A DNA stretch of 39,598 nucleotides, taken from Ureaplasma sp. Hg2. GTDB lineage: Bacteria; Bacillota_I; Bacilli_A; Mycoplasmatales; Mycoplasmoidaceae. Where the stretch lies: assembly GCA_021378525.1 (NCBI GenBank), contig JAACJW010000007.1, positions 1 through 39,598 of the forward strand, read 5' to 3'. Within the stretch, counting starts at the first letter, position 1. Each line of letters starts with the position of its first letter. The position numbers were made by a program, and so were the translations under genes. Below are positions 11,582 to 23,096 of this stretch, piece after piece. The notes beneath the pieces were generated by a model. That model was not told the origin of the DNA and made no database searches. It saw only the letters and a list, made by a program, of their open reading frames with translations.

Positions 11582-12517
11582 ATGGAATTAATTATTAGCC
11601 CTACAAGCTATCAGAATGCCATTGATTTAATTGCTCTTAAAGCCGATGCGATAATTATTGGAACAGCTAAGTTCACTAACCGCATCCCCTTTGATTGTGA
11701 TTTAAAACAAATCATTCAGCTTATTAGCAACAAACAAACAACTAAAATATATGTCGCAGTTAACGCGATTATGTTTGAAGACGAAATGGCATCACTCGAA
11801 GCGTTCTTAAAAGAGCTTCATAAGCATAATGTTGATGCCCTTATTTTTCATGATTATAGTGTTCCTCAATTATGCTTTGAACATAATTGGAAGTTCACCC
11901 TTCACTTTAATCCTGAAACAACAGTTACCTCATATGGTCAAATGGATTTCTTTGCTAGTAATAACTTTAAGCAAGTTAGTTTGGCACGTGAACTTTTTTT
12001 GCCTGAAATTAAAATGATTGGGGAACATAAAAACAAGAAAGTAAAATTAGAAATTCAAGTTCAAGGATTTAGTTTTATTATGCATTCGCGCTGACAGATG
12101 TTGCGTAACTTTGAAGCATATTTAAATAACCCAGAAGTTAAATTGAGTGATCAAAAAGTTATTTTAATTAAAGAGGCTTTAAGAAAATGGCCTAATTTAA
12201 TTTTTGAAGATCAAAAGGGAACTCACATGTTTAGTGGTTATGAAGTTTGTGCGATTGACATGTTAAAGAAAATCCAATCTTGCCAAATTGATGTGATCCG
12301 GATTGATCCAATTTTACATGATGATGCTTATAGCTTAGCAATTTATCAATTATATCAAAAAGCATTAAAAGCACTTGATGATAATAAATATGATGAAACA
12401 ATGCAAAAGCAACTTTGAGAAGCGGCAGAAAAAATATGTGACCCCAATGCCATTAGCCACGGGTTCTTAGGAACGATTAAAGATGTCCATCATTTAGAAA
12501 AGGCGGAGGAAATATAA
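11582..12517 (+). CDS. U32 peptidase-family protein, short paralog (~311 aa; YrrN/TrhP1-like)
   Basis: MELIISPTSYQNAIDLIALKADAIIIG...; joined through TGA; TAATG overlap with the next U32 gene. Confidence 0.8.
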
Positions 12518-13707
12518 TGCGAACTGAATTATTAAGTCCAGCTGGTGATATCGAGCGAGCTAAATTTGCTATTAAATATGGTGCTGATGCCGTTTATGTT
12601 GGAGCAACCGCTTATTCGTTAAGAGCCCGCGCATCAAACTTTGATTTTAGTGATTTAAAAGAGTTGGTAGCGTACGCTCACCAACGCCAAGCTAAAGTTT
12701 ATTTAGTAACGAACATTATTTGTCATAACGCCCTTTTAAACGGCTTTATTGAGTTTATGAAACAAATTGATAAAATTGCCATTGATGCTTTTATTTGTGC
12801 TGACCCTTATATTATTTCGTTTTTAAAAGAACATTATCCACAAAAGGAAATTCATATTAGTACCCAACAATCAATTTCAAATTCAAAGGCTGCTTTATTT
12901 TGAAAACGGAATGGTGCAACCCGGGTTGTTCTGTCACGCGAAACAACTTATGAAGAATTAAAACAATTAATTACTAACTTAGATAATAGAATTGCAATTG
13001 AGGTTTTTATTCACGGAGCAGTTTGTATTGCTTACAGTGGACGTTGCATGATGAGTAATAACTTTAGCTTACGTGATGCCAACGTCGGTGGTTGTGCCCA
13101 ATCATGTCGTTGAGAATATAGCATTATCAATCGGGAGTTAAAAGGCAAGATCAATGAAGACTTTACAATGAGTGCTCAAGATATGAGCATGTTAGTTCAC
13201 CTTGATAAACTTTTAGATTTAAACATTGCTAGTTTTAAGGTGGAAGGACGAATGAAATCAATTCATTATGTTGCCACTGTGATTAACGCTTATAAGAAAG
13301 CAATGGATCAATATTATCGCCACGAGCAAATTGATTTAGATTTTTTAGTCGGCGAATTAAGTCAAGCTGCTAATCGTAAAACCAATGATGCTTGATTTAA
13401 TAAAAGTCCCAACCAAACTAAAATGATATATCACGATCGTCAAAAAGTAGTTAATAAAAATTTTGCTTTTATTATTAAAGCAAAAAAAGATAATATGTAT
13501 CAAATCTTAACAAAGAATTATTTTACGATTGATGATCAAATCAATATCCTTTCACCAGCTCATGACCAACTAAAAATCTCATTTAAAAAAATTATTAATA
13601 GTGATGGCGAAAGTTTAATGATTGTTCGTAACCCGATGATTACATTGTGAGTTGAGTTTAATGAAGATGTTGATTTAGCGGTTGATGATATCGCTCGAAT
13701 TAACTAA
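12517..13707 (+). CDS. U32 peptidase-family protein, long paralog (~396 aa; YrrO/TrhP2/RlhA-like)
   Basis: [78 protein letters not shown]. Confidence 0.92.
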
Positions 13708-14261
13708 TTATTATCAACATAACAATTACTGAAATAAGGAATTTTAACGGTTAGTTTATCAGTTTTAGTTGTTGCTTGATTATGGATGTCAACTGATGTA
13801 ATGGTTACATCAGAGATAAGAAGGTACGGCGTTAAACTCGAAACATCACAATAAGCAGTTACATTAGCTTCACTTCCAAATTGTAAAGTCCGTTGTTTTA
13901 CATTTAAATCTTTACCGTCATGATGTTCAACAAGCGAACCCGAAACTAAGTGGTTTTGATAATTAAAATTAATTAAATCAATGCTATCGATATTAACTTT
14001 AAATCAACCGTTAAAGTATTGTAAAGCAACAGCGTTAATTATATTAGTTTGTGTCATTGATTCTAAATATTGATTAACATCATTCTTTGTAATCGCTTGC
14101 GTTGCTAAACGTTTTACTTGTGGTGGAGCATCGTTCTTGTTATAGGTGATAATTTCTTGTTTTGGAGCATTACTACTGCTACAACTTGTTGCCATAATAA
14201 TTGGTAATGCAATAAACGGTAATGCTGCAACTACTATTATTTTGTTAAATTTGAAAACCAT
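13704..14261 (-). CDS. Putative lipoprotein (~185 aa)
   Basis: MVFKFNKIIVVAALPFIALPIIMATSCSSS lipobox; joined through TGA to TAG at 13704-13706; ends convergently with the U32 gene by 4 nt. Confidence 0.75.
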
Positions 14262-14403
14262 ATTAGAACCATTATCCCTTTTTATAATTATATCTTAAAA
14301 ATAAATGTTTCCTAATAATAGTCTTAAAGATATGGTGCTAATAAACGAATTAGGTTTTTGTATTCAGGCGCTTCAATGCTATACTTATATAAATGGGGGC
14401 GTT

Positions 14404-15492
14404 ATGAAATCAATTCTATTTATTTTAAATCAATATTATTGAAAATCAATTTCTGCGCCTTTTTTTACATTCATTGTACCCCCAATATTTATTCTTATTT
14501 TAGGTAATGTTTTAGATCCTAAAATTGTTTTACCGGGATTGATTTCAATGTGTCCTCTAATTCTTGGGACAATTAGTTTGCCCCAAGTTATCTTTGAGTT
14601 TAAGCAATCCGTTTTACTTAAACGAATTGGTGTTGCCGCAATTAAACCAATTCATTTTATTATGATCATAAGTGCTTATTATTGTGTCTTAATGTTTGTT
14701 TCAGTTTTATTTGCATTAGCATTTTCAATGGCAATCTTTAGTGGTTCCTTTACAAAGGTTTTTGGTTATGTAGATTATGGTCAATTTTTATTTGCCCAAT
14801 TATTAAATATTATTTTAAGCATCGAATTAGGCATGATGATTGCTTCATTTTTTAAAACTTTAATGGCAATTCAAGTCGCTGGATTTTTTATGGTTATTGT
14901 GACCTTATTCTTATCAGGGATGGTAATTGCACCAATCTTCTTATCACAAAAACCTGGAATGCTAACAACCTCATATATTATGCCCCATAAGTATCCAACG
15001 GATTTAGCGATCCAAGCTTGAGGAGCAAATGTGAATTGAATTGATAATTACAACATGGGTTTAAATGTTGATCATATTTATAACCCTGGTGACATGGGTT
15101 ATAAAATTGGTAGCCCTAATGGTAATTTCATCCCATTAACTTTAAATGGAGCTGCTGATCCACTTAATGGTACACCCCCGCACACTTGATTCTATGATAA
15201 GAACACGCAAATTTTATTTGCTATTAAAGGTGATTTTAAGGATATTATTACCTCAAATACTTTTACTAATGATGATATCATTGTGGGTTCTCGCATGGCC
15301 GGTTGTAATATCAACCACAGCACCATTTGAAACATGAACGAATTAGTTGTCTATAACCCAATCTATGATAAGGGACACGACTTCTTCACTCAACTAACAG
15401 CTAGTGATAAGAAATTAGATTGGGGTATTAGTTTTGTCTACATGTTAAGTTTCTTAGGGGTTTCACTTTATACCTTTGAATGGAGCGCTTAA
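14404..15492 (+). CDS. ABC-2-type transporter permease
   Basis: Joined frame 14404-15492; multiple TM segments; immediately upstream of ABC ATPase. Confidence 0.8.
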
Positions 15493-15495
15493 ATT

Positions 15496-16257
15496 ATGGA
15501 TAAATATTTTTCAACTTTAAAAAAAGATCAACCAATTCTTGAGGTTAAACACATAAGTCAAATTTTTGGTAAAAACAAAAAACAAAAAATTGCTTTAAAC
15601 GATTTATCACTCGTAATTAGCAAGGGTGAACACATCAGTATCATGGGGCCTAACGGGGCTGGTAAATCAACCTTCATTGATATTTTGGCAGGTTTAAAAA
15701 AACCAGTTAAGGGTTCAATTGAATATCATTTTGATGATATGAAAAACTATAAAAATAAAATTGGAATCCAATTTCAAAGTTCATCATACCCTTCAGGAAT
15801 TAGTGCACGTGATGTGATTCGTTTTGCCTTAATGCTTTATGACGTGGAAATATCTCACAAGGAATTAAATCAACTTATTAAAACCTTTGGCATTGACACC
15901 TACCTTAAAAAACGTTGTTCAACCTTATCGGGTGGTCAAGTGCAACGCTTAAACCTATTAGTATCACTAATCCATAAACCAGAAATTCTATTGTTAGATG
16001 AACTATCAACCGGCTTAGATATTGAAATTAGAACTAACATTAATAAGTTTATTAAAGAATATGCTGCCTCTAATAACATAACCCTTATTTTAGTTAGTCA
16101 TAACATTCCTGAAATCGAAGCTCTAACTAGCCGGACCATCTTTTTAATCCAAGGTCAAAAGGTAGCTGATCTTTACAACGAAGATATTATCAAAGAATTT
16201 GGTAGTATTCAAAATCTATGGGAACAGCTTGTCGCTAAGTATCATCATTCAACTTAA
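15496..16257 (+). CDS. ABC transporter ATP-binding protein
   Basis: Walker A GPNGAGKST, signature TLSGGQVQRL, Walker B ILLLDELSTGLD. Confidence 0.95.
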   Translation: MDKYFSTLKKDQPILEVKHISQIFGKNKKQKIALNDLSLVISKGEHISIMGPNGAGKSTFIDILAGLKKPVKGSIEYHFDDMKNYKNKIGIQFQSSSYPSGISARDVIRFALMLYDVEISHKELNQLIKTFGIDTYLKKRCSTLSGGQVQRLNLLVSLIHKPEILLLDELSTGLDIEIRTNINKFIKEYAASNNITLILVSHNIPEIEALTSRTIFLIQGQKVADLYNEDIIKEFGSIQNLWEQLVAKYHHST

Positions 16258-16312
16258 TGCTTCTTTTGATTATTGTAAGTTAAATTTCAATTGTTGATTG
16301 TTTTAGTATATT

Positions 16313-16358
16313 AATTCCAGTTATGCAATTTTTAGACCAAAATTGCATAACTGGAATT
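16313..16358. terminator. Perfect 20-bp stem hairpin (terminator, possibly bidirectional)
   Basis: AATTCCAGTTATGCAATTTT-TAGACC-AAAATTGCATAACTGGAATT; lies between convergent genes. Confidence 0.8.
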
Positions 16359-16468
16359 TTATTGATAATTATTAAGTTGAAATTGCATAACTGAAAATAC
16401 GATTAGAAACGCATCTAAATATTTGTGGGGATGGTAAACCAGGCCTTCTTATTGCTCGCTTTGACCAT

Positions 16469-17317
16469 CTAATTTAATTGGCTCATTTTAATTATTTTTT
16501 TAATTAATTCGGCTTGATCGTCTATTTTAATTAAATCGCTTTGATTAACTATTCCAATCAGTTCACCATGATTATTTAGTTTAATTAATTTGGCTTGATT
16601 AATTATTCTAATCGGTTCACCTTGATTATTTATTTTATTTAATTCGGCTTGATAGGCTATTTTAATTAACTCGCTTTGATCACCTAATTTAATTGGTTCA
16701 CCTTGATTATTCATCCTAATTAATTTGGCTTGATTAGCTATTCCAAGCGGTTTATTTTGATCATATATTTCAATTTTATTTTGATCATATATTTCAATCA
16801 AGTCATCTTGATAATATATTTCAAATTTATGATGATCGTTCTTGTAATGAATGGTTCCAGATGCTAATGCGATTACCATAAAGATAACCATCATCGAAAC
16901 CGAAGCGATGAAGGCTGTTGGATTAGCCTCAATGAAATTCACTTTTTGAAAATATAGTAATAATTCCCGATAGTCCGTTTTAGATAAACCGTAACTAGCC
17001 GCTTCCTTTTTTTGACCATCAGGAGTTTCACTATAAAATTTTGACAAGATATATTGATTCATTCGTTTTGAACCCGCTCTTTGCTTACTAGTCATGCCAT
17101 CATTTTGATTATTCATATCCACAATAAATTCCTTAAAACTAACTTTACTTTTATCGGGATTGGTACTCTTGCTAGCCAAATCATAAATATTGCGATAGTT
17201 ATTATATTCACTATAATTGCTGATACTAATGCTAGCTCCAACAGCTGTTCCAATAATGCCTACAAACGAAATACATAGTGTTGACAAGCTTATTATTTTA
17301 ATTACTTTTTTATTCAC
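16469..17317 (-). CDS. Two-TM protein with C-terminal tandem 9-aa repeats
   Basis: GTG start behind AGGAGGT RBS (VNKKVIKIISLSTLC...); second TM ASVSMMVIFMVIALASG; tail of repeats such as NNQGEPIKL GDQSELIKI AYQAELNKI. Confidence 0.8.
   Translation of the reverse strand: MNKKVIKIISLSTLCISFVGIIGTAVGASISISNYSEYNNYRNIYDLASKSTNPDKSKVSFKEFIVDMNNQNDGMTSKQRAGSKRMNQYILSKFYSETPDGQKKEAASYGLSKTDYRELLLYFQKVNFIEANPTAFIASVSMMVIFMVIALASGTIHYKNDHHKFEIYYQDDLIEIYDQNKIEIYDQNKPLGIANQAKLIRMNNQGEPIKLGDQSELIKIAYQAELNKINNQGEPIRIINQAKLIKLNNHGELIGIVNQSDLIKIDDQAELIKKIIKMSQLN
16475..16800 (-). repeat. Degenerate 27-bp (9-codon) coding tandem repeat
   Basis: cttgat/ctttgat core recurring about every 27 bp; translates to 9-residue units. 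Confidence 0.85.
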
Positions 17318-17567
17318 TACGTACCTCCTCGTTATAAACAACATTACTTATATTATATAAGTATGGATAAGCAACCTCAAGAAATGCGGTTGTCTTACGT
17401 GAATTGATAGTGAGATAAAACTTTAATTGACAATTTTATTATTTTAGAATTTTTATCATTATATACTTTTTAAATCATAAATTATAATCCTATGGTAGAA
17501 TGTGTATATAACTTAATTGATTAAATAAATCACTATAGTTAATATTTTTATTCCCAAGGAGAATTTT

Positions 17568-19064
17568 ATGAAGAAAAAAGGTAAATTAGTTTTAGGGGCT
17601 GCTTCTGTATTAGGAGTTGGTCTAATAAGTGTTGCAGCTTTAACGGGTTGTAGTAGTAGTGTTGCGAGTTATAATTCATGGGCTCAAGTTGTTGTAAGTG
17701 ATTCATCATCTGTTTTAAATGATCAATCATTCACTTATACATCGTATTTAGGATTACAAGAGTTTATGAAAGACCAAGGCAAACCAATGCCTGATGCAGC
17801 TGATGTTCCAGCAGGAAATGGTATCTGAAGTAAACCGATGGATGCTAAACCCGACACATTTATTAAACTTTATCAAGGATTGGTAAATGATGGAGCAAAA
17901 GTATTGATCGCGCCAGGTTTCAATGAGCAAGCTTCAATACAAACCGCTGTTACAAGTAAAGGCTCAAAAGATTCTTTTAAAAACTCTGGTTTTATTGAAA
18001 TTGACGGTATTGTTGATGGTGTTAATAGAGACAAAGATTATAACCAAACCTCAAAAGATGCAATTACAAATGTTTCTTCTGTGGAATTCCACGTAGATAG
18101 CGCAGGTTGGTTAGCAGGTGTTTCAACTGCTGAAATGCTAAATGAAAATTTAGCAATATTTGGTTCTGACGGACTTAATGTCGGCGGATATGTTGGACAA
18201 GCTTATAGTTCAACTTTGTCATTTTTAGCTGGTTTCCAACAAGGGATTGCTTATTATAATGCGAATATATTAGCTAAGGAACAAGTTTCTCATAAAGATT
18301 ATCAAAAGGTTAATTGGTTAGCTCCGAATACGTCAGGCCACACAACAAATGCTGGAGATTATGCTTCTGGTAATTTTGCTGTGACCGATGGAACTGCAAA
18401 GCAATTTGTCACAAATTTAATTAACAATCATGCTGATGTAATTTTGCCAGTTGCAGGGCCGCAAACCCCGATGGTTGTATCGTTAGCGAAAACAGCAAAA
18501 AACCCAACAATGGTTATCGGTGTTGATACCGCTCAAGAAAAAAATAATAAAGTTCAACAATCTCTTAAAACATCTAGCGTTAAACTAGTGGGTGGCGAAA
18601 AAGATTTTCAAAATGATATAATTCAAATGTCAATTCAAAAATCATTAGATGTTGCAACCAACGGCATGTTAGAAGCAATCACAAGCCAAGATTCGCTATC
18701 TAAAGATAAAAGCTGACACGGGTTTGGATGAGCTAATGTCGCAACATTAGCAAATAAAGGTGTTAAATTATCTAAATCCGGTGTTGATTGATTAGTTAAA
18801 GCGATGAAAAACGTTGATCCTAGTCTTACTGATTATGCCAAAGTTACAGCTTATGTTGATACAAGTATACACGTTAACAATTGATTAGCAATAAATGGTG
18901 ATGTTACAAATGTAACAACAAAAAATAAAGAAATGTATTATTGAGGAGTAGAAAAAGCTACGCTTGAAAACTATAGTCAACCAGGTGGTATAAAAACTGC
19001 ACAAACTAAAGTTGATGTAATGAAATCGTTTACTAAAGATGATATAACATTTAGTAAAAAATAA
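17568..19064 (+). CDS. BMP/PnrA-like substrate-binding lipoprotein of ABC nucleoside transporter
   Basis: LISVAALTGCSSS lipobox; VVVSDSSSVLNDQSFTYTSYLGLQEF; gene order with ATPase and two permeases. Confidence 0.88.
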
Positions 19065-19089
19065 TATTATTCTAATATTATAATTAAAT

Positions 19090-19133
19090 AAACAAGGTGT
19101 CGTTTCGTAATTATCGCAGCGTTGCCTTGTTTT
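19090..19133 (+). terminator. Hairpin with T-rich tail between BMP lipoprotein and ATPase
   Basis: AAACAAGG ... CCTTGTTT stem then TTAT. Confidence 0.5.
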
Positions 19134-19271
19134 ATATTGAATATAAATATTTATATAAAATAAGCTTATTATTGCATTATGCTATTAATATTACGTTAAA
19201 ATTTGTTATTATATTAATATTGATAGTTTATTGGGACATATGAAATTTATAATAAAAAAGGAGATTTCTTT

Positions 19272-20921
19272 ATGAATTTAAATCAGGATTTAGCGCAAGG
19301 TTTTGCTATATATATGGACGGCATAAGCAAGTCGTTCGCTTATGGTAAAATTAAAGCAAATCAGGACATAACAATTAAAATTAAACAGAACGAAATTTAC
19401 GCATTGATAGGTGAAAACGGAGCTGGGAAATCAACTTTAATGTCTATTTTATTTGGGTTGTATAAAGCCGATAAGGGCGACATCTATATCAATGGACGAG
19501 AAGTTAACTTTAATTCAGCTAAAGATGCTTCGCTTATGAAATTAGGAATGGTACATCAACATTTTAAATTAGTAGAAGCATACAGTGTATGGGAAAATAT
19601 AATTTTAGGGGATGAAATTAAAGTTGTAGGAATTTTAAAAATTAAAGCAGCTAAGGATAAAATAAAAAAATTAATTCAAAAATATAATTTTGAAATCAAC
19701 ATTAATAGTAAAATTTCAAAATTAAGTGTAGGTCAGCAACAAAAAGTTGAAATTTTAAAATTACTATATAGAGAAGCTGATATTCTAATTTTTGATGAAC
19801 CCACTGCTGTGTTATCGGATGTTGAGATTGAAAGTTTTTTACAAATGTTACGTGATTTTAAAGGGCAAGGTAAAACTTGTTTAATAATTTCGCATAAGTT
19901 AAAAGAAATTAAAAGCGTAGCCGATAGATGCGCTGTTATTAGACTGGGGAAATTAGTCGGCGAATATAGTGTTTCTAACTTAACAATTGCAAATATGGCA
20001 GAACTTATGGTTGGACATCAATTAAAGGTTTTTGATGAAAATAAAAGTGTTTTTGGCAAAGAAGTTGTTAAAGTTGAGAATTTGAATATGAATCACAAGT
20101 GATCGTTTAAAAACAGTAATATTTTTAATAAATCAAATGTTAATAAAAATTTAATTAATTTTTCTATACATGAAGGTGAAATTTTTGCAATAGCAGGTGT
20201 CGAGGGGAACGGTCAAAGTGAATTGGTTAACCTTATAGCTGGTTTGGAGAAACCTAATAAAAATTCTGTTTTTTTTAAAGGTTTTCACCTAGAATCATTT
20301 ATTAAAATAATTTTTAGAAAATTATTTAGCGATTCTACATTTTCTGACAAAATGATTGACGTGAGTGAAAAAAATATAAATTTTCACTATAACAAAGGAA
20401 TGTCTTTTGTTCCAGAAGATAGACATAAATATGCTCTTTTTTTAAATAAGAGCATAAGATTTAATGCTATTTCTAATGATATCGATAGCAAATCTTATAA
20501 TACGTTTGGTTTCTTTAATAAAAATAATGCATCTTTAACAACATCTAAAATAATTGAAAAATTTGATGTTAGAGGTGCACCATGAATTGACGATTCCATT
20601 AGATCGTTATCTGGTGGTAATCAACAAAAATTTGTTGTAGGACGTGAAATGAATAAAAAACATGATTTTATTATTCTGACCCAACCAACAAGAGGGCTAG
20701 ATATAGGTGCGATTGAGTATATTAGAAGTGAGATTTTAAAAGAAAGGGAAAAAGGTAACGCTATTTTACTAATATCCTATGAACTTGATGAAATTTATTC
20801 AATAGCAGATACCATCGCTGTTATGAGCGACAAAAAAATTATAGGAATAGGGCCAGTTTCTGAAATGAATAGATCTAAAGTGGGCCTTATGATGGCAAAT
20901 TCAAATGAAGGGAGTAATTAG
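19272..20921 (+). CDS. Sugar/nucleoside-type ABC ATPase with two NBDs (NupO/MG119-like)
   Basis: NBD1 GENGAGKST and LSVGQQQKVEILK; NBD2 GVEGNGQSELVNLIAG, SLSGGNQQKFVVGRE, QPTRGLDIGAIEYI; TGA-joined. Confidence 0.95.
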
Positions 20922-20926
20922 CTATT

Positions 20927-23095
20927 ATGAAAAATAAATTAAACACATCAAAAGACATATTTTTTTATTCAAGAAGTAGACAAAACACAACTAGAAATAT
21001 TTTTTCTTCAGTGCTTTTCATTTGTGTTGCCGTTATCATCTCTTTTTTAATCATTCCAATCGGAGGATTATCGATTCAGGATTCATTAAATAAGATTATA
21101 AACGTGTTAACTTCACAGCCGAAATCTATAATTATATACGCTACATGATTTGGTATTGCTGCACTATCCTTTATGTTTAGTTATAAATTAGGTTTATTTA
21201 ATATTGGTATCTCAGGTCAAATGCTAGGGGGCGGTCTATTTGTTTTTTTAGGTGCATATTCTTTTTATTCTAGCGGTAAGTTGCCGAGTGGATCTGAGGG
21301 ACTATTGTTAAGCTTTGTATTGGCTATTTTAGGTGGCATGCTTGTTTCTCTTGTCATCGGAGTCCTTAAAGTTTTCTTTAATGTTCACGAAGTAATATCA
21401 TCCATTATGATGAATTGAATTATGTTCTTTTTAGTTGAATATGCTGTGTTATATTGAATACCACAATCTGATCAAACCACAAATATAGTAGGGTCATATA
21501 CGCTACCTGAGCAATTTGCTATTTACGACTCTTCCAATCCTTGGAGCTCTGCAATATGAGATATATGTTTGTTTGTTTTTATTTCATTAATAATTTTAGT
21601 TATATTAAAATATACAATATTTGGAAAAAAGATAGATGCAACAGGGTCTTCATTAACCGCTTCAAAATATTCTGGTTACAATACAAAAAAATTACAATTA
21701 AGTGCTTTTCTAATTTCCGGAGCAATTTCTGGAGTTCTCGCCATGATAGTATATACGTCATTTCCAAATCAATTAATTTTGGATTACAGTAAAACCGATG
21801 TGGTCCCTACGCAAGGGTTTGATGGAATAGCAATTTCGTTAATAGCTCTCAACAACCCGATTGCTATAATCCCGGTTTCATTTTTGATGTCCATTGTTAA
21901 ATCAGCATCTGCATTTGGAGCTGTAACACCGGAATTTTCTAGTATGATGCTATCTATCATTATTTATGGGGCAGCTATATTTAGTCTTGCTATTTATTTA
22001 AAACCTTGAATATGGATTATGCAATCTATTAATAAAAGGTATAACAAACAAGCTTATTACAATTATGTCAATGATATGATTATTCTGGTGAACAAAATTA
22101 AGAAAGGGAAAAATGTAAGTAGAAAAAAAATAGTTAATACAATTTCTAACAAGATTTTGACAGAAAAAAAATTAAAATATTATTCAGTTAAAATGAAAAA
22201 GGAAAATATAAATCAAGAGACATTAATAATTTTATGTGAATCTAAGTATGAAAAAAATTGAAAAAGAAATAAAGAAATTTTAATGTTAACTATAAATGAG
22301 AAAAATGCAAAATTTAGTTTATTCATAAAATTTAAAATATTAATTGTTTTAGCAAAAAATGAATTAATGATAAATCATGATAATACCGAATTAATGCAAA
22401 ATGAATTATTGATTTTATTAAAACACAATATGGCTTTAGTTGGCAAATTAAAAGATCGTATTGAGTCTTTAGAAAAATCTAAAACCGATAAAAAAAGTTT
22501 TAAAAATATTTATAATGAATATAAAAACTTTGACGATTCTATTTGCAAAAATTATCTATCTGAAAAAAATATCAATCTTAAAAAATATTATAAAAACTTA
22601 GTTTTAAATCACGTTGAAGAAATAAATAATATTAGCAATCATGATGAAATTAAAAAACACAAGCTTATAAAGAAAGCACATAACAGGAATAATAAAAATA
22701 TTATGTTGAATGAAATTAAATACAATATTTTTACAAATTTCAAAAAAGAAAATTTCAAAAATGTATTTTCAATTATTATGTCGAATTGTGACCCTATAAT
22801 TAAAGTTAAAATTTTAATGTTAATGTTCAATCCAAAAGAAAAATGTAATATAGAAATGGTTTCAAAAATGATATATAGTAACATTGAACAATTAGAAACT
22901 GAACACAAAGATTTGCAATTAAATATAGATAAAAAAATTGATAAAATTTTACTAGAAAATTTTACTAATGTAAAATCAGAAAAAATAAAATGTAATAAAA
23001 TAAATTCTATGATTAACCGAACTTTGATTAAAATAAATGATGATAATTTTAGAAATGAAATTGAAAAAAAACTAAGTGTTAAGGTGGATAAATAA
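20927..23095 (+). CDS. Nucleoside ABC transporter permease with long C-terminal Lys/Asn-rich extension (~722 aa)
   Basis: N-terminal half is typical permease (KLGLFNIGISGQMLGGG...GFDGIAISLIALNNPI); all fragments 20927-23095 are in one frame with TGA=Trp. Confidence 0.9.
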
Positions 23096-23096
23096 T

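Noticed and set aside
16475-16800. Possible CRISPR array from regularly spaced repeats
   Set aside because: Period is 27 bp with no unique spacers, repeats are degenerate, and the region is an open reading frame encoding 9-aa units.
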